Source: Cryptosporangium aurantiacum
GTDB taxonomy: Bacteria; Actinomycetota; Actinomycetes; Mycobacteriales; Cryptosporangiaceae
Assembly: GCF_900143005.1 (NCBI RefSeq)
Contig: NZ_FRCS01000016.1
Location: 1-64,000 of the forward strand
DNA: 64,000 bases
Direction of reading: 5' to 3'
The notes under the pieces are model-generated. The model did not search any database and was not told the DNA's origin. It saw nothing but the letters and a program-made list of their open reading frames with translations. The position numbers and the translations under genes were made by a program. Shown one piece after another: positions 40,278 to 48,713 of the stretch; position 1 is the stretch's first letter; each line of letters opens with the position of its first letter.

Positions 40278-40874
40278 TCACGAGGCGGTTTCGCGGCGCA
40301 GTTGCAGGACCAGGAACAGCTGGACGAGCCCCACGACGATCAGCCAGATCCCGGTGAAGACCACCATCGCGACCAGCGTCAGCTCGGGCCAGAGGAGGAC
40401 GACGAGGCCGCCGAGGATCGCGACGCCGCCGAGCACACCGACGACCACCCTGGTCCGTCCGGTGTAGCGGCTGCCGAACGTCGACGCGACCACGATGACA
40501 CCCTCGATCAGCCAGGTCAGGCCGATCACGGTGGCCAGCACGAGCAGCGACGTCACGATGTGCCGCAGGCAGACAATGCCCGCGACGACGAATAGGACAC
40601 CGAGGACGCCGTCGAGCGCGCGGATCGCGGCGTCGGCGTGGCTGGTGATCGCGCGGGCGAGATGGATGATGCCGTGGACGATCAGCCAGAGACCGAACAG
40701 GACGGCGCCGAGGTACAGCGTGGCGTCCGGCCAGAACGTCATCAGGAGACCGACGACGACCGAGGCGGCGGCGCCGGCGAGCGCGAGCCACCAGAGCACG
40801 CGCTCCCAGTTACGGGAATCGGTCGAGTCGAGGGGAGTGTGCGGGGCCGAGGCGTGGGAGACGGTGTCGGACAC
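40278..40874 (-). CDS. HdeD/DUF308-family membrane protein
   Basis: A 198-residue six-helix membrane protein with three two-helix repeats, the pattern of HdeD (DUF308): GAVLFGLWLIVHGIIHLARA, LATVIGLTWLIEGVIVVAST and MVVFTGIWLIVVGLVQLFLV are the matching helices. E. coli HdeD is tied to acid resistance; role here unknown. GTG 40874 has a GGGAGG site. It converges on the response regulator, with 9 nt between. Confidence 0.85.
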   Translation of the reverse strand: MSDTVSHASAPHTPLDSTDSRNWERVLWWLALAGAAASVVVGLLMTFWPDATLYLGAVLFGLWLIVHGIIHLARAITSHADAAIRALDGVLGVLFVVAGIVCLRHIVTSLLVLATVIGLTWLIEGVIVVASTFGSRYTGRTRVVVGVLGGVAILGGLVVLLWPELTLVAMVVFTGIWLIVVGLVQLFLVLQLRRETAS

Positions 40875-40990
40875 GGATGCCCTCCCGGGACGAGAGTCGG
40901 CGGTGCCTTCGGTTCATTATCGACTCAAGCACCGCCCCGCATACCGGCAAGCGGCGATCTGAATCGGTGCGCTGTTCGAGAATGGCGGCC

Positions 40991-41800
40991 ATGACCGACG
41001 CCGCCACACCAGACCCCACCGCGCTGCGCTCGGATCGTCCGCATCCGGCGCGGATCTACAACTACTTGCTCGGAGGGTCGGACTACTTCCCGGCCGACCG
41101 GGCGGCAGCCGAGGCCGGGCTGGCGGTGAACCCTGGCGCGCGCGTCGCCGCCCGCGCGAACCGGGAGTTCCTCCGCCGCGCGGTCACCCATTTGACCGGG
41201 GACGCCGGGCTCCGGCAGTTCCTCGACATCGGCAGCGGCATTCCCGCCGCCGGCAGCACGCACCTCGTCGCCCGGGCGATCGCGCCGGAGTCCCACGTGG
41301 TGTACGTCGACAACGACCCGCTCGTCGTCAAGCGTGGCCGCGCGCTGCCCGCGGACCACGGCGCGATCGAGTACATCAGCGGTGACCTGCGGGAACCCGA
41401 GCGCATCCTGGCGCGTGCCACAGCCACGCTCGACCTGGGACAGCCGGTCGGGCTGCTGCTGCTCTCGGTGACCCACCACCTGCGGGACGAGGACGACCCG
41501 CACGCGCTGGTGGCGGGGCTGCTCGCGGCCTTGCCCGCCGGCTCGTACCTGGCGCTCTCCCAGGTGACGCCCGACCTGGCGCCGGACGGCTGGCGCGCGG
41601 TCGAGGCCGACTTCGCGAGCCGGGGCGGTGTGCTCCGACCGCGGACGAGGGCCGAGATCACCCGGTTCTTCGACGGGCTGGAGCTGGTCGAGCCGGGTCT
41701 GACGGTGGTCCACCGCTGGCGTCCCGACGAGCGCGACCAGCAGGCCGACCAGCCGGACGCCCTGGTGTCCGTGTACGGCGGAGTGGCCCGCAAGCCCTGA
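40991..41800 (+). CDS. DUF574-type SAM-dependent methyltransferase
   Basis: A 269-residue protein of the actinobacterial SAM methyltransferase family (DUF574). Seen are RPHPARIYNYLLGGSDYFPADR, the SAM-binding FLDIGSGIPAAGSTHLVARA, VVYVDNDPLVVKRG and LLLSVTHHLRDEDDPHALV. Substrates of this large family are unknown. ATG 40982 would add three residues; no ribosome binding site decides. The stop overlaps a possible ATG at 41800 in the TetR frame. Confidence 0.85.
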   Translation: MTDAATPDPTALRSDRPHPARIYNYLLGGSDYFPADRAAAEAGLAVNPGARVAARANREFLRRAVTHLTGDAGLRQFLDIGSGIPAAGSTHLVARAIAPESHVVYVDNDPLVVKRGRALPADHGAIEYISGDLREPERILARATATLDLGQPVGLLLLSVTHHLRDEDDPHALVAGLLAALPAGSYLALSQVTPDLAPDGWRAVEADFASRGGVLRPRTRAEITRFFDGLELVEPGLTVVHRWRPDERDQQADQPDALVSVYGGVARKP

Positions 41801-41847
41801 TGAAACGATGGGGTCGCCTGTCCCGAGAACTACTCCGCGGAGCCCAC

Positions 41848-42507
41848 ATGCCTGTTTCCTCCGGCGACGAACGACCGGTTCGGCGTCGGACGCTCGGGCG
41901 GCCGGCGAACGCGGACAGCGCGGCGACGCGGCGGGCGATCCTGGCCGCGGCGTCGGCCGAGCTGGCGGCCGGTGGTTACGAGCGGCTGAGCCTGGAGACG
42001 GTCGCGGACCGGGTCGGCATCACCCGGGGCGCGATCTACCGCTACTTCGGCTCGAAGCTGGACCTGGCGCGGAACGCCGTCCGGGAAGCCTCGGCCGCGT
42101 TCGACGGCGCGATCGAGGGCCAGGTCTATCCGGCCGGCGGGCTTCTCGACCAGTTGCGGGCCCTCGTGCGGGTCGCGGCGAACTACGCGTTCGAGCACCC
42201 GGACCGGTCGATGGGCTACTACCAGATCGGCCGGCTCGCCCCCGAGGACGAGGAGATCGCGGCGGCGTTCCGCGAGCTGTCCCGGCAGGTCCGCGTCGTG
42301 ATCGTCGAGCTGATCGCGCGGGCCGAGGAGCGCGGGGAGCTGGCGCCGGGCGTCGACCGGGCCGCGATCATCCAGGCGGTCGCCGGTCTGATCTGGATGG
42401 TGGGGTCGGGAGCGGCGACCGCACCGAACGAGGAAGTCCGTCAGCAGATCCTGCACGGCATCGAGCTGTTCTTCGACCGCCCACCCTGGTTCACCGGTCC
42501 GGAGTGA
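41848..42507 (+). CDS. TetR-family transcriptional regulator
   Basis: A 219-residue regulator; the HTH is TRRAILAAASAELAAGGYERLSL, then VADRVGITRGAIYRYFGSKLDLA, residues 30-75. ATG 41848 has a GGAG site; ATG 41800, coupled to the methyltransferase stop, would add 16 residues. Its last 17 bases overlap the end of the convergent Rieske gene. It is the likely binder of the 24-bp palindrome before the Rieske gene, though its own upstream region shows no copy of that site. Confidence 0.87.
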   Translation: MPVSSGDERPVRRRTLGRPANADSAATRRAILAAASAELAAGGYERLSLETVADRVGITRGAIYRYFGSKLDLARNAVREASAAFDGAIEGQVYPAGGLLDQLRALVRVAANYAFEHPDRSMGYYQIGRLAPEDEEIAAAFRELSRQVRVVIVELIARAEERGELAPGVDRAAIIQAVAGLIWMVGSGAATAPNEEVRQQILHGIELFFDRPPWFTGPE

Positions 42508-43486
42508 TGTCGTAGAACTGTTTGGCCCAGCGGCGGACGCTCGTGTAGGCGGCGGCGTCCTGGGTCGCCAGCGTGGGGTGCTCGATGTACTCCTGGTAAC
42601 GCCAGATCGACAGGTCGTCCCAGACCGTGGAGAGGAACTGCTTCTCGATGCGTTCGCGGAGGTCGTCGGGGGGAACCGGGTTCTCGTCGCCCTCGAGACG
42701 CGGCCACCAGATCGAGTAGAAGAGGTCGGAGACGCCGTCGTCCACCGGTGTGCAGGCGAAGATCAGCCGGTGTTGCTGGACCCCTTCGAACGCGCTGATC
42801 GCGCCGCCGAGCCCGAACATGTTGCTGTGGATGCGTAAGACCATCGCGTCGGGGTCGGCGCTGCGGGTATTGGGCCAGCCGGTGAGGAAGCGCCACTCGT
42901 GGTCGACGGCCTCGTACTTCAGCATCCGCGGGGTGACCGTGGCGTGGTGCACGTACTCGAAGTGCACGCTGTCCGGGCCGTTCTCCGCGACGATCTGCGG
43001 GTGGACCGGCTCCTTCTCGGCCCGGCTGGAGAACGTCGGGTAGGCCGGGTAGAAATGCGTGTCGTCGGTGTCGAACTGCGGGAACGACTCGAAGATGTCC
43101 GGCACCTGCCAGCTCGGCGGTTCGCCGTGGGGGTGGTGCCAGAGGAACACGCACTCGTGCTGTTCGACGACCGGGTAGACGCGCATACGGGCGGCGCGGT
43201 TGGGCCGGTCCTGGTACGGGATCGAGCGGTTGGTGCCGTCCGGGGCCCAGCGCCAGCCGTGGAACGGGCAGACGACGCAGTCGCCCTCGACTTTCCCGCC
43301 GTGCCCGAGGTGAGCGCCCAGGTGCCGGCAGTGGGCCTGCAGCACGTGCAGTTCGCCGTTGTCGTCGCGGTAGGCCGCGAGTTCCTCGCCGAAGTAGTGC
43401 AGCGGGCGGACCTCTCCCTGGGTGAACTCCGCCGACCAGCCGATCATGTACCAGCCGGTGGGTTTCCAGGTGAACGGAACCTTCAC
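42491..43486 (-). CDS. Rieske-type oxygenase, KshA-like
   Basis: A 331-residue terminal oxygenase. The Rieske cluster ligands are Cys53, His55, Cys73 and His76 (CRHLGAHLGHGG, then CPFHGWRW). The mononuclear iron site is in DSVHFEYVHHATVTPRM, with two His and a later Asp. This form, near 330-390 residues, is like 3-ketosteroid 9-alpha-hydroxylase and related steroid or cyclic-compound oxygenases. A reductase partner is not nearby. GTG 43486 has a G-rich site. Its 3' end overlaps the TetR gene. Confidence 0.85.
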   Translation of the reverse strand: MKVPFTWKPTGWYMIGWSAEFTQGEVRPLHYFGEELAAYRDDNGELHVLQAHCRHLGAHLGHGGKVEGDCVVCPFHGWRWAPDGTNRSIPYQDRPNRAARMRVYPVVEQHECVFLWHHPHGEPPSWQVPDIFESFPQFDTDDTHFYPAYPTFSSRAEKEPVHPQIVAENGPDSVHFEYVHHATVTPRMLKYEAVDHEWRFLTGWPNTRSADPDAMVLRIHSNMFGLGGAISAFEGVQQHRLIFACTPVDDGVSDLFYSIWWPRLEGDENPVPPDDLRERIEKQFLSTVWDDLSIWRYQEYIEHPTLATQDAAAYTSVRRWAKQFYDITPDR

Positions 43487-43505
43487 GTCGCCCCATCCCC
43501 GCCAG

Positions 43506-43529
43506 GTAAGTAACGCGAGCGTTATTTAC
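43506..43529. promoter_or_regulatory. 24-bp near-perfect palindrome before Rieske gene
   Basis: The core TAACGCGAGCGTTA (43511-43524) extends to GTAA...TTAC arms, giving 24 bp with only one outer and the central pair unmatched. It lies 20-43 bp before GTG 43486, on its promoter. Confidence 0.65.
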
Positions 43530-43533
43530 GCTA

Positions 43534-43552
43534 GCCGCGCGCGTCGCGCGGC
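43534..43552 (-). terminator. 8-bp hairpin after permease gene
   Basis: GCCGCGCG (43534-43541) pairs with CGCGCGGC (43545-43552) with a 3-nt loop, just past the permease stop codon at 43554 on the minus strand. Confidence 0.55.
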
Positions 43553-43553
43553 G

Positions 43554-44924
43554 TCAACGCGTGACCGATACAGCGCGCCGACGGCGGGCAACCACCGCGT
43601 GCGCACCCAGCACGAACCCCAGCGACAGCAGGCTCAACAGGAGCTGGGAACGGGTGTCCGAGCCGATCGCCATCGACGCCAGCACGACGACGATCGCGAC
43701 GATGACGATCAGCGTCAGCGCCGGGAAGCCCCACATCTTCACCGGCAGTTCGTCGTCCGGCGTCCGTCGTCGCAGGATCAGCTGCGAGACGCAGATGAAC
43801 AGGTAGACGAACAGGATGACCGCTCCGGACGAGTTGAGCAGGAACAGGAACACGGTGTCCGGAGCGACGTAGGCCGCCACCACGCAGGCGAACCCGACCA
43901 CTGTGGACACCAAGATCGCCGCCACCGGCACCCCGCGGCCGGACACGCGCGTCAGCCGCTGCGGCGCCTCGTTCCGCGCGGCCAGGACAAAAATCATCCG
44001 GGACGCGGTGTAGAGCCCGGAGTTCAAACAGGACAGCACCGCGGTGAGCACGACGGCGTTCATCAGGTCGGCGGCACCGGGGATGCCCATCACCTCGAAC
44101 GCGCTGACGTACGGCGACTCCCCGAGCCGCGTCGAGTTCCACGGCAGGATCGCCGCGAGCAGGAACACCGAACCGACGTAGAAGATCGAGATCCGGACGA
44201 CGACCGAGTTCGTCGCCTTCGAGATCGCGCGCGCCGGGTCGTCCGACTCGGCAGCGGCGATCGTCGCGATCTCCGCACCGACCATCGAGAAGATCACGAC
44301 GACGATCGCCGAGAAGATCACGCCCGGCCCGTTCGGCAGGAAGCCACCCTCGTCGGTGAGGTTCGAGAAGTCCCTACCGCGTCCCGGCCAGAGCCCCAGC
44401 ACGAAACAGGCGCCGAGCGCCAGCATCGCGCAGATCGCGAACACCTTGACCCCGGCGAACCAGTACTCGAACTCGCCGTAGGAGCGGACCGAGAACAGGT
44501 TCGTCACGGTCATCAGGACCATCAGCACCAGCGCGAGCGTCCACAGCGGTGCGTCGACCCAGCGGCGGAGGATCTCCGCCCCGGCGACCGCCTCGAACCC
44601 GACGACGATGACCCAGAAGTACCAGTACAGCCAGCCGACCGAGAACCCGGCCCAGCTCCCGAGCGCCTGCCGCGCGTAGTCGGCGAACGAGCCGGTGGAC
44701 GGATGGGCGGTGGCCATCTCGCCGAGCATCCGCATGACCAGGACGATGAGCACCCCGGTGACGGCGTAGGTGAGGAACGCCGCCGGGCCGACGTCGTTGA
44801 TCACCGCGCCAGATCCGACGAACAGCCCGGCGCCGATCACGCCGCCGATCGCGATCATCCGGAGGTGACGTGGACGCAGGCCCTTCCGCAGTTCCGCAGT
44901 GTGCTCCTGGGTGACCTGAGCCAT
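43554..44924 (-). CDS. APC-family amino acid permease
   Basis: A 456-residue, twelve-helix APC transporter. RPRHLRMIAIGGVIGAGLFVGSG near the start is the family signature, and YARQALGSWAGFSVGWLYW marks helix 3. It is closest in style to the GABA/aromatic/asparagine permease group, but substrate cannot be told. ATG 44924 has a GGGGAG site and is preferred over the start at 44969. It follows no other gene closely; the Rieske gene is downstream, 67 nt away, with its own promoter. Confidence 0.88.
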   Translation of the reverse strand: MAQVTQEHTAELRKGLRPRHLRMIAIGGVIGAGLFVGSGAVINDVGPAAFLTYAVTGVLIVLVMRMLGEMATAHPSTGSFADYARQALGSWAGFSVGWLYWYFWVIVVGFEAVAGAEILRRWVDAPLWTLALVLMVLMTVTNLFSVRSYGEFEYWFAGVKVFAICAMLALGACFVLGLWPGRGRDFSNLTDEGGFLPNGPGVIFSAIVVVIFSMVGAEIATIAAAESDDPARAISKATNSVVVRISIFYVGSVFLLAAILPWNSTRLGESPYVSAFEVMGIPGAADLMNAVVLTAVLSCLNSGLYTASRMIFVLAARNEAPQRLTRVSGRGVPVAAILVSTVVGFACVVAAYVAPDTVFLFLLNSSGAVILFVYLFICVSQLILRRRTPDDELPVKMWGFPALTLIVIVAIVVVLASMAIGSDTRSQLLLSLLSLGFVLGAHAVVARRRRAVSVTR

Positions 44925-45080
44925 GGCTGCTCCCCTGCGTCTCGTCCGTACGGTCTCCGTACCAACCACTCCTCACCCCGAAACGCCGGCCGTGGGGAGC
45001 GGGGAGCCGGGTGGTACGGGTGGGCTGCGCGGGAATGGTTGCGGCGTTCTCCGCCTGCCTCGCCCCATGGTTGCGACGGA

Positions 45081-45100
45081 TTCCGTGCCAGGACACGGAA
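45081..45100. promoter_or_regulatory. TTCCGTG-N6-CACGGAA inverted repeat
   Basis: A perfect 7-bp inverted repeat in the 206-bp gap between the permease start and the RibD-like gene end. It could be an operator for the permease or a weak terminator. Confidence 0.35.
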
Positions 45101-45130
45101 ACGGCCACAATCACACTGCAGCCCGCGCGC

Positions 45131-45754
45131 TCAGCGGGAGACCTGGTAGCGGAGCCAGACGAGGTCGCCGATCGTCTCGTTGCCGGCCAGCACGAACGTT
45201 CCCGCGGGCGGGTGCGACGGCCCGTACCAGTGGTGGTGGCCGCCGCCGTGGCCGGCGAACACCGGGTGGACCAGCAGGCTCACCTCGTCGAGCAGGCCCT
45301 TGGCGAGCAGCGCGCCGATCAGCGCACCGCCGCTGTCGACCCGCACCGTCGCGGCGCCGCGGGCGGCGAGTGCGGCCAGGGCCGCGCGGAGGTCGACGCG
45401 CTCCCGGCCGACGACGAGCTTCTCCGGCGGCTCGCCCCCGCTCTTCGGTGTGGACGCCGCCCGCAGCGCCAGGACGCCCGACCAGTGGCCGGCGTCGCGC
45501 AGTGCCCTCCACTCGTGGACCCGCGCGCTGCTGTCGACGACGGCGAGCAGCGGGCCGTCCGGCGCCGGGCCCGGCCGCGGACCGTGGGCGAGCGCGGCCT
45601 TCTGCGCGAGGATCGTGTCGGCGCCGACCAGCGTGACGTCCTCGTGCCAGGTTTGTGCCAGCGCGTAGAAGCGGGCGAGGTCGGGTTCGAATCCGGTGGT
45701 GGCACCTTCCAGCGACACGGCGACGTGGGCCACCACGTGCGGTAGTTCCCTCAT
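45131..45754 (-). CDS. RibD C-terminal/dihydrofolate-reductase-fold protein
   Basis: A 207-residue protein of the RibD_C/DHFR-like family: VVAHVAVSLEGATTGFEPDL at the start, TLVGADTILAQKAAL, RVDSGGALIGALLAKGLLDEVSLLVHPVFAG near the end. These bind NADPH and reduce a heterocyclic or related substrate. ATG 45754 lies 6 nt after TACGTT. It follows the AraC gene on the same strand, with 32 nt between, so it may be in its regulon or operon. Confidence 0.8.
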   Translation of the reverse strand: MRELPHVVAHVAVSLEGATTGFEPDLARFYALAQTWHEDVTLVGADTILAQKAALAHGPRPGPAPDGPLLAVVDSSARVHEWRALRDAGHWSGVLALRAASTPKSGGEPPEKLVVGRERVDLRAALAALAARGAATVRVDSGGALIGALLAKGLLDEVSLLVHPVFAGHGGGHHHWYGPSHPPAGTFVLAGNETIGDLVWLRYQVSR

Positions 45755-45760
45755 CAGCTG

Positions 45761-45766
45761 AACGTA
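45761..45766 (-). promoter_or_regulatory. -10-like hexamer for RibD-like gene
   Basis: TACGTT on the minus strand, 6 nt before ATG 45754. Confidence 0.4.
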
Positions 45767-45786
45767 ACCCCGGCCACCGGCGGACG

Positions 45787-46740
45787 TCACCCGGCTGAGC
45801 GGAACTCCTGTGGGCTGACGCCGTGAAACCGCTTGAACGCCGAGCTGAGCGCGAACGGGCTGCCGTACCCGACCTTGCGGGCGACCGCGGCGAGCGTCGC
45901 GTCCGGCTCGCGCAGCAGGTCCGCGGCGAGGGCCAGCCGCCAGCCGGTCAGGAACGCCATCGGCGGCTCGCCGACCAGCTCGGTGAAGCGTCGGGCGAGC
46001 GCGGCACGGGAGACGCCGGTCTCGCGGGCTAGCAGCGCGACGGTCCACGGCCGGGCCGGCTCGCTCTGCAGCATCCGCACGGCCGGGCCGACGACCGGGT
46101 CACTGTGCGCGCGGTACCAGCCGGGTGCGGCGCTGTCCTGACGGGCGAACCAGGTCCGCAGCGCGCCGATCAGCAGCAGGTCGAGCAGCCGGTCCAGCAC
46201 CGCGGCCTGCCCGGGCGCGTCCTTGACGATCTCGTCGGCGAGGAAGCCCACCAGCGGGTTGTCCCAGCTGTCGTGCCGGATCACCAGCACCGGCGGCAGC
46301 GTCGCGAGCAGCCGGCTGCTGACCTCGCTGTGCACCTGGTAGGCACCGGTCACCATCTCGGTGCCACCGGTCGCGTCGTTGCCCCAGGTCCGGACGCCGA
46401 ACGCGCCCGGCGGCGAGATCAGGTCGGTGAGCTGCCCGACCGGCATCCCGTCCGGCGTCCGGCACTCCTGGCCGGGCAGGATGTGCACCTGCGGCACGGT
46501 GTCCGGGTGGTCGCTGACCGTGTAGTGGTCCGGCCCGCGGAAGATCATGACGTCGCCCGCCTCGACGCGGATGAGACCGCCGGACGCGGGCAGGATGCAC
46601 GCACTTCCCTGGACGAGCGCGCAGAGCGCCAGCGGCGACTCGTCCTCGATCCGCAGCGACCACGGTGGTGTCAGCAGCGAGCGGAGCAGGAACGCGCCGC
46701 GCGCCCTCGGCCCGTCGAGCAGACCCGCGAGAGTGTCCAC
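45787..46740 (-). CDS. AraC-family regulator with cupin-type N-domain
   Basis: A 317-residue activator-type regulator. The N-terminal half (residues 15-180) is a cupin_6 sensor (ESPLALCALVQGSACI, RVEAGDVMIFRGPDHY). The two C-terminal HTHs read VALLARETGVSRAALARRFTELVGEPPMAFL and LAAVARKVGYGSPFALSSAFKRFHGVSPQEF. It is divergent from the NmrA-like gene and upstream of the RibD-like gene; regulation of both is likely. TAACCT ends 6 nt before GTG 46740. Confidence 0.9.
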   Translation of the reverse strand: MDTLAGLLDGPRARGAFLLRSLLTPPWSLRIEDESPLALCALVQGSACILPASGGLIRVEAGDVMIFRGPDHYTVSDHPDTVPQVHILPGQECRTPDGMPVGQLTDLISPPGAFGVRTWGNDATGGTEMVTGAYQVHSEVSSRLLATLPPVLVIRHDSWDNPLVGFLADEIVKDAPGQAAVLDRLLDLLLIGALRTWFARQDSAAPGWYRAHSDPVVGPAVRMLQSEPARPWTVALLARETGVSRAALARRFTELVGEPPMAFLTGWRLALAADLLREPDATLAAVARKVGYGSPFALSSAFKRFHGVSPQEFRSAG

Positions 46741-46746
46741 GAAGAC

Positions 46747-46752
46747 AGGTTA
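46747..46752 (-). promoter_or_regulatory. -10-like hexamer for AraC gene
   Basis: TAACCT on the minus strand, 6 nt before GTG 46740, with no ribosome binding site. Confidence 0.45.
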
Positions 46753-46820
46753 GACGCTCGCGTATGGGGATGCGGCTCGCAGCGATGGTTCCGTCTCACG
46801 CCGGACGGTTTCCTCAAGAC

Positions 46821-47636
46821 ATGACAATTCTCCTGACCGCAGGACACGGTAAGACCGGCCGCCGCATCGCGGCCCGCCTCGACGCCCTCGGCGTCCCGAC
46901 CCGCATCGGCTCCCGCTCCGGGACGCCGCCGTTCGACTGGACCGACCCCGCTACCTGGGCCGACGCGCTGGCGGGCGTCGACGCCGCGTACGTCGCGTAC
47001 GTCCCGGACCTCGCCGTCCCGGACGCTCCGAAGGCGATCGAGACGTTCACCGCCGAGGCCGCTCGCCAGGGCGTCCACCGCCTGGTTCTGCTTTCCGGGC
47101 GAGGCGAAGCCGAGGCCGAGCACTGCGAGCGGATCGTGCAGGCCAACGCTCGGGAGTGGACGATCGTGCGCTGCAGCTGGTTCTCGCAGAACTTCAGCGA
47201 GGACTACTTCCTCGACGACGTGCTCGGCGGTGCGCTCCGGGTGCCGGTCACCGACGTCCGCGAGCCGTTCGTGGACGCCGACGACATCGCGGACGTCGCC
47301 GTCGCGGCGCTCACCGATCCGCGGCACGCCGGGCAGCTGTACGAGCTCACCGGGCCGCGGGCGCTGACGTTCGCGGAGGCCGCGGAGGCGATCACCGCCG
47401 CGTCCGGGCGCACCGTGCGGTTCGAGCCGGTGAGCCTCGCGGAGTACGAGGCCGGGCTGCGCGCGGCGGGCTACCCGGACGAGGTGATCGGCTTGGTCAC
47501 GTTCCTGTTCACCGAGGTGCTCGACGGGCGTAACGAGTCGGTGCGCGACGGTGTGCAGCGCGCGCTCGGGCGTCCGCCGAAGGACTTCGCCGCGTACGCC
47601 AGGGACGCCGCGGCCTCCGGCGCCTGGGCGGAGTGA
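46821..47636 (+). CDS. NmrA-like NAD(P)-binding protein
   Basis: A 271-residue atypical short-chain dehydrogenase. The start ILLTAGHGKTGRRIAARL is a Rossmann nucleotide motif; DAAYVAYVPDL, RLVLLSGRG and REPFVDADDIADVAVAAL are NmrA features. Such proteins sense or use NAD(P) and may reduce quinones. The upstream frame (46665) runs over the AraC gene start and is rejected. A CCGTC...GACGG dyad at about 46791-46808 lies just before ATG 46821. Four hairpins follow the stop. Confidence 0.85.
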   Translation: MTILLTAGHGKTGRRIAARLDALGVPTRIGSRSGTPPFDWTDPATWADALAGVDAAYVAYVPDLAVPDAPKAIETFTAEAARQGVHRLVLLSGRGEAEAEHCERIVQANAREWTIVRCSWFSQNFSEDYFLDDVLGGALRVPVTDVREPFVDADDIADVAVAALTDPRHAGQLYELTGPRALTFAEAAEAITAASGRTVRFEPVSLAEYEAGLRAAGYPDEVIGLVTFLFTEVLDGRNESVRDGVQRALGRPPKDFAAYARDAAASGAWAE

Positions 47637-47695
47637 CCGCCCACCCGTGGTGACCGTCCCTCCGCGGTGGCCGTCCCTTCACCGTGACACACGCA

Positions 47696-47739
47696 CGCCG
47701 TCGCCGGCCGGGTGAGCAGCCACCCGGCCGGCGACGGCG
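47696..47739. terminator. Perfect 18-bp hairpin (first of four)
   Basis: CGCCGTCGCCGGCCGGGT (47696-47713) pairs fully with ACCCGGCCGGCGACGGCG (47722-47739) around an 8-nt loop, 60 nt past the NmrA-like stop. Confidence 0.8.
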
Positions 47740-47750
47740 CGCGAGAAACG

Positions 47751-47783
47751 GTCCCGGCCGGCAGGGACCAAGCCGGCCGGGAC
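47751..47783. terminator. 12-bp hairpin (second of four)
   Basis: GTCCCGGCCGGC (47751-47762) and GCCGGCCGGGAC (47772-47783) pair perfectly with a 9-nt loop. Confidence 0.75.
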
Positions 47784-47787
47784 CGGG

Positions 47788-47841
47788 CCCGACGGGGTGC
47801 CGGGCCGTCGGGGAGGCCCGGCGGTCACCGGGCGCCGGGCC
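47788..47841. terminator. 8-bp and 9-bp hairpins (third and fourth)
   Basis: CCCGACGG (47788-47795) pairs with CCGTCGGG (47805-47812), and GGCCCGGCG (47815-47823) pairs with CGCCGGGCC (47833-47841), each with a 9-nt loop. They end just before the stop codon of the convergent membrane protein gene. Confidence 0.7.
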
Positions 47842-47850
47842 GTCGAACGC

Positions 47851-48564
47851 TCAGGCCGCGCGGGACCCGGCGGTGAACGGGCGCCGGCTCAGCGCCACGC
47901 CGAGGAACGTGACGATCAGCCACAGCGCGCCGAAGAGGCCGGGCGCGCCGGGCACGGACGTGAGCACGATCATCAGCAGCGTCCCGAGGACCGGCAGCAC
48001 GCTGACGATCCCGATCCACAGCGGCAGGCTGCGTTCGACCAGCCCCATCCAGGCGGCGGCACCGGCCGCGACGACGACGCCCAGCCACCCGATGAACGCA
48101 CCGAAGTCGGTCAGCATGAAGTACACGTACAGGCCCTGCTGGTCGAAACTGCCCGCCTCCGGACCGTCGGCGGAGTAGAGCGCGAGCGCGCCCATCCAGC
48201 CGTAGGCGAACGTCAGCGCGGCGGCCGACGCGAGGAGCCCGTTGCTCACGACCCGGCTCGCCGAGCTGCCGGGCAGCTGCGGTTCGACGTGACGGCGCCA
48301 CTGCCCGGCGAGCACGAGCAGCCCGGCGACCGCGAGGTAGCCGAGGACGAACCCGATCCGGGTGCCACCCGAGTCGACCCGGTCGACGACCGTGATGTCG
48401 AGCCCGCTGCCGTCCTCCGGGTAGACGCTCTTCGCGAACACGTTCATCGTGGCCACGAGACCGAGAACGCCGGTGACGACGCCGGTGACCGCCCAGGGCC
48501 GACGGCGCCGGGCCGCGTCCGGCGGCGCGGTGCTCCGGTCGTGCGCAGCGGTGTAGGTGGTCAT
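47851..48564 (-). CDS. Seven-helix membrane protein, unknown family
   Basis: A 237-residue membrane protein with six to seven helices and a basic cytoplasmic N-terminus (AARRRRPWAVTG). A first outer loop is acidic (YPEDGSGLDITVVDRVDSGG), and a helix has FAYGWMGALALY. I do not recognise the family. ATG 48564 has an AAGGAG site. It is divergent from the stand-alone receiver gene, so the two share a 149-bp upstream region that shows no clear -10. Confidence 0.75.
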   Translation of the reverse strand: MTTYTAAHDRSTAPPDAARRRRPWAVTGVVTGVLGLVATMNVFAKSVYPEDGSGLDITVVDRVDSGGTRIGFVLGYLAVAGLLVLAGQWRRHVEPQLPGSSASRVVSNGLLASAAALTFAYGWMGALALYSADGPEAGSFDQQGLYVYFMLTDFGAFIGWLGVVVAAGAAAWMGLVERSLPLWIGIVSVLPVLGTLLMIVLTSVPGAPGLFGALWLIVTFLGVALSRRPFTAGSRAA

Positions 48565-48713
48565 GGTGCTCCTTCGGGGGTGCGGGACCTGCGGAAACCG
48601 TTGCCGACGAGCATGTCGGCGGACGGGTGTCGCCCGCGCGGGTGCTGCCTGGCGACCCGGATGGGGTGGCAGCACCCCCGCGCGGACGCCCGCGAGGAGC
48701 GGATGCTGTTTCC

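Noticed and set aside
43422-45149. 575-codon open frame on the plus strand
   Set aside because: Antisense to the amino-acid permease; His/Arg/Asp-rich nonsense translation.
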